64,000 nucleotides of DNA from Pectinatus brassicae (GTDB lineage: Bacteria; Bacillota; Negativicutes; Selenomonadales; Selenomonadaceae). Positions 61,234-64,000 of the stretch are shown in pieces (the first letter of the stretch is position 1; every line of letters begins with the position of its first letter). The notes below the pieces were generated by a model that made no database searches, was not told where the DNA came from, and worked only from the letters and a program-made list of their open reading frames with translations. The stretch is from contig NZ_JACHFH010000010.1 of assembly GCF_014201835.1 (NCBI RefSeq), forward strand, positions 1 to 64,000. The letters are read 5' to 3'. Position numbers and translations under genes: made by a program.

Positions 61234-61258
61234 GGGGCTGTTTTAACAGCTCCTTTTT
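61234..61258 (+). terminator. Terminator after ftsL
   Basis: GGGGCTGT pairs with ACAGCTCC (one G-T wobble) around TTTA, followed by five T. It separates rsmH-ftsL from murE. Confidence 0.8.
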
Positions 61259-61273
61259 AGTTTGTAATTTATC

Positions 61274-61282
61274 TGTTATAAT
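61274..61282 (+). promoter_or_regulatory. Extended -10 promoter of murE-murF
   Basis: TGTTATAAT matches the extended -10 consensus just after the terminator; the -35 position is only T-rich. The GGAGG of murE lies about 20 bases downstream. Confidence 0.55.
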
Positions 61283-61314
61283 ATATTTGTTTTGTAAAAA
61301 TAGGAGGTATAATA

Positions 61315-62811
61315 ATGCCGAAATATATAAATGAGCTAGTGGGAAAAATAGTATCAGCTAAAGTAACTAATTCTGATAATAAATTGGTTACAGCTATTGA
61401 ATGTGATTCTCGTAAAGTGCGGGAAAATACATTGTTTGTCTGCATTAAAGGAGCTACCGTTGATGGTCATGATTTTGTAGCACAAGCGGTAAAAAATGGC
61501 GCAGCAGCTGTCTTGGCTGAAAAAGATGTTGAGGTTCCTGCTGATGTGGTTAAAATCATCGTTGCCGATGTACATAAAGCTATGGAAGAAATTGTACCGT
61601 ATTTTTATGATTATCCAGGGAAAAAAATGCGCATGATTGGTGTGACCGGAACAAATGGGAAAACAACTATCACCTATATATTGCGTTCTATTTTGCGTAA
61701 TGCTGGATATAAGGTTGGCGTTATAGGCACAATAAAAATACTCATTGAAGATGAAGAACAGGAAATTCACAACACAACGCCGGATATAATTGATCTGCAG
61801 CAAATATTGGCACAGATGGATGAAAAAGGTATGGACTATGTTGTAATGGAAGTATCTTCACATGCCTTGGCTTTAAATCGTGTTGCTGGCTGTGAATATG
61901 ATACAGCCGTATTTACTAATCTTACGCAGGACCATTTAGATTTTCACAAGACTATGAAAAACTATGCTTTGGCTAAAGCTAAATTATTTGATTCACTTAC
62001 AGCAAATGCCAGTAAAGATAATAAAACGGCGATAATAAATATTGATGATAAAGCCGGAAAGATAATGCAACAGCACAGTAAGTGCGAAGTGTTGACTTAT
62101 GCGATAAATAATACAGCAAAATTAAAGGCTGCGGATATAGATATACATGCAAATGGGGCTGAATTTACCTTGCAGACAGATAATGGCGCTTTGGCGTTGT
62201 CGCTGAATATAACAGGGCTGTTTAATATATATAATGTTATGGGCGCAGTAGGAGCTGCTGTTGCTGAAAAAATTGACAGCAAAATTATTGCCGATACATT
62301 AGCACAATTTCATAGTGTGCCAGGCAGATTTGAACTAGTACGTGGTGGTCAGGATTTTTCCGTAATAGTTGATTATGCTCATACACCAGATGGTTTGGAA
62401 AATGTTTTAAAAACAGCTAGGCAGATAGCAAAACAAAGAATTATTACAGTATTTGGCTGCGGCGGTGACCGTGATAGGACAAAAAGACCGATAATGGGAG
62501 AAATTGCTGCCAGATTATCAGATGTGGTATTGGCAACTTCGGATAATCCGCGCAGTGAAGATCCGGAATTTATATTATCAGAAGTAGAAGCGGGTGTATT
62601 GCCGGCATTACATGGCAATATGCATGAAAAGATAACCGATAGAAAAGATGCTATATATAGGGCTGTAGAAATAGCTGCTAAAGACGATATAATTGTTATC
62701 GCAGGCAAAGGTCATGAAGATTATCAGATATTAAAAGATAAAACGATTCATTTCGACGATAAAGAAGTAGCATTAGCTGCAATAAAAACAAAATTAGCGG
62801 AGGATAAGTAA
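61315..62811 (+). CDS. murE: UDP-MurNAc-tripeptide synthetase MurE (meso-DAP type)
   Basis: MurE adds the third amino acid to the peptidoglycan precursor. The 498-residue Mur ligase has the ATP-binding GVTGTNGKTT (about 109-118), the VMEVSSHALALNR motif and a C-terminal domain. DNPR at 410-413 is the signature of enzymes that select meso-diaminopimelate; Lys-adding enzymes have other residues there. It is transcribed from a promoter after the ftsL terminator, and murF starts directly at its stop. Confidence 0.96.
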   Translation: MPKYINELVGKIVSAKVTNSDNKLVTAIECDSRKVRENTLFVCIKGATVDGHDFVAQAVKNGAAAVLAEKDVEVPADVVKIIVADVHKAMEEIVPYFYDYPGKKMRMIGVTGTNGKTTITYILRSILRNAGYKVGVIGTIKILIEDEEQEIHNTTPDIIDLQQILAQMDEKGMDYVVMEVSSHALALNRVAGCEYDTAVFTNLTQDHLDFHKTMKNYALAKAKLFDSLTANASKDNKTAIINIDDKAGKIMQQHSKCEVLTYAINNTAKLKAADIDIHANGAEFTLQTDNGALALSLNITGLFNIYNVMGAVGAAVAEKIDSKIIADTLAQFHSVPGRFELVRGGQDFSVIVDYAHTPDGLENVLKTARQIAKQRIITVFGCGGDRDRTKRPIMGEIAARLSDVVLATSDNPRSEDPEFILSEVEAGVLPALHGNMHEKITDRKDAIYRAVEIAAKDDIIVIAGKGHEDYQILKDKTIHFDDKEVALAAIKTKLAEDK

Positions 62812-64000
62812 GTGCCGTCTTTCAGCTTAGAACAGATAAAAACATATACAAAATGTCAGGTTTTACAGGAAACAGCAAATTCATTTACCAATATAAGCAC
62901 AGATACACGTAAAATAGAAAAAGGCATGCTGTTTTTAGCGATAAAAGGCGAAAAATATGATGGACACGATTTTATTGCAACAGCGATTAATAATGGAGCA
63001 ACGGGCATTATTATTTCTGATAAAAGAAAAATACCAGCAGATTTACAGCACAACATCACAATTGTCGTAGTCGATGATACACTGCAGGCTTATCTTGATA
63101 TTGCAGGTGGCTGGCGCCAGCAGTTTAAATTGCCGTTAGTGGCAGTAACTGGTTCTAATGGTAAAACTACTACTAAGGATTTAACAGCAGCAGTTTTGGC
63201 CGCAAAATATAATGTATTAAAGACACAGAAAAATTTTAATTCAGAAATAGGTATGGCCCTGACTTTATTAGCGCTGCGGCAGGAACATAATATTGCCGTT
63301 ATTGAAATGGGTATGCGTGGATTAGGACAGATAACGGCTCTAGCCAAAGCGGCTAAGCCAGAAATAGGTATAGTGCTTAATGTAGGTCATACTCATTTGG
63401 AACTCTTGGGGTCACAGGAAAATATTGCTAAAGCAAAGGCAGAATTGCCGCAGGCACTTCCCCAAAATGGCAAAGCTGTTTTAAATAATGATGATGAATT
63501 TGTAAGAAAAATGGCAAAAGCAACTGCTGCTGATATTATAACATTTGCTATAAAAAATTCTGCCGACATAAAAGCGGAAAATATAAGAATTATTGATAAT
63601 AATAAAACAAAATTTAATTGCATCTTGCCAAATGGACAATTTGAATTTATAATACCGCTTATCGGTGAACACAATGTTTATGATGCATTAGCAGCGATTG
63701 CTATTGGCTATATTATGCAGATGCCACCGCAGCTTATTCAAGAGGGACTTAATGCTTTTAAATCATCGGGAATGCGGTTTGAGATGACAAAATATAGGGA
63801 TTGTACTATTATTAATGATGCTTATAATGCCAGCCCTGTTTCAATGAAAGCATCAATAAAAAATATAATGACTATGGCGGGAAAAAGGCGTATAGTTGTT
63901 TGTGGCGATATGAAGGAACTGGGAAGCATCGAAAAAACAGCGCATGAAGAGATTGGTGTTTTTTGTGTCAAAAATAATATCGATATTTTAATAACATTAG
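62812..64000 (+). CDS. murF: UDP-MurNAc-tripeptide:D-Ala-D-Ala ligase MurF (3' end outside window)
   Basis: MurF joins D-Ala-D-Ala to complete the UDP-MurNAc-pentapeptide. The frame opens with GTG one base after the murE stop, with GGAGG upstream, and runs through the window end without a stop (about 396 codons seen of an expected ~450). Visible motifs are TDTRKIEKGMLFLAIKGEKYDGHDF, VTGSNGKTTTKDL (from ~112), KNFNSEIGMALTLL, IEMGMRGLGQI, VLNVGHTHLELLGS and NDAYNASPVSMKAS. The C-terminal domain is truncated only by the window. Confidence 0.95.
   Translation, partial: MPSFSLEQIKTYTKCQVLQETANSFTNISTDTRKIEKGMLFLAIKGEKYDGHDFIATAINNGATGIIISDKRKIPADLQHNITIVVVDDTLQAYLDIAGGWRQQFKLPLVAVTGSNGKTTTKDLTAAVLAAKYNVLKTQKNFNSEIGMALTLLALRQEHNIAVIEMGMRGLGQITALAKAAKPEIGIVLNVGHTHLELLGSQENIAKAKAELPQALPQNGKAVLNNDDEFVRKMAKATAADIITFAIKNSADIKAENIRIIDNNKTKFNCILPNGQFEFIIPLIGEHNVYDALAAIAIGYIMQMPPQLIQEGLNAFKSSGMRFEMTKYRDCTIINDAYNASPVSMKASIKNIMTMAGKRRIVVCGDMKELGSIEKTAHEEIGVFCVKNNIDILITL

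Noticed and set aside
1-64000. CRISPR array, insertion sequence, prophage, tRNA or rRNA genes
   Set aside because: No regularly spaced direct repeats, transposase or integrase frames, terminal inverted repeats or cloverleaf sequences were recognised.

Overview
The window looks like chromosomal DNA of a low-GC, Gram-negative-type (diderm) Firmicute of the class Negativicutes, most like a Selenomonadaceae/Pectinatus/Megamonas-type organism. The housekeeping gene orders are Firmicute (dnaG-rpoD, rimP-nusA-rnpM-ylxQ-infB-rbfA-nrnA-truB, recA-recX, mfd-yabN/mazG-hup, glgC-glgD). A 13-gene operon nevertheless builds and exports lipopolysaccharide: LptD, heptose kinase and adenylyltransferase, heptosyltransferase, lipid A late acyltransferase, core glycosyltransferases and O-antigen ligase. 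MurE carries the DNPR motif of meso-diaminopimelate enzymes. The genus is an inference; no rRNA or tRNA gene is visible.

Layout. 1-3.65 kb: leftward operon dnaG, rpoD and a degenerate AdoMet-decarboxylase-like gene, with a clear promoter and terminator. 3.7-9.7 kb: pepD and a membrane acyltransferase, rpmB, a PLP lyase, and a leftward SGNH hydrolase with three internal repeats. 9.8-14.9 kb: mfd, behind an unusual leader, with mazG. 15-21.8 kb: hup, an SDR, recA-recX, guaB, and thyX-rlmB-NYN nuclease. 22-28.9 kb: translation/ribosome-assembly operon rimP to truB. 28.95-42.5 kb: LPS operon on the minus strand, very AT-rich at its distal end. 42.7-44 kb: guanine deaminase. 44-55.9 kb: leftward glycogen operon glgC-glgD-glgP-glgB-glgA plus a GH13-GH77 fusion. 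56.2-59 kb: CYTH protein, small membrane protein and an SbmA/YddA-like ABC transporter. 59.1-64 kb: an unrecognised membrane protein, then rsmH-ftsL-murE-murF, the last cut by the window end.

How the genes work together. The LPS operon runs from the outer-membrane exporter LptD, through ADP-heptose synthesis and inner-core addition, to variable outer-core enzymes, including a Stealth-type phosphotransferase and a YibB/HtrL-type enzyme. The glycogen operon contains synthesis (GlgC/GlgD, GlgA, GlgB) and breakdown (GlgP, amylase-amylomaltase fusion) in one unit. The cell-wall cluster is shortened: mraZ is not next to rsmH, and no penicillin-binding protein gene lies between ftsL and murE, where a terminator and a promoter sit instead.

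Most of the window is ordinary chromosomal sequence. No mobile element, CRISPR array, prophage or defence system was seen. The observations most worth a second look are the AdoMet-decarboxylase homologue lacking its pyruvoyl serine beside rpoD, the structured mfd leader, the GH13-GH77 fusion, the shortened cell-wall cluster, and the Stealth/HtrL enzymes in the LPS operon. Start codons were re-chosen by ribosome-binding sites in many genes.
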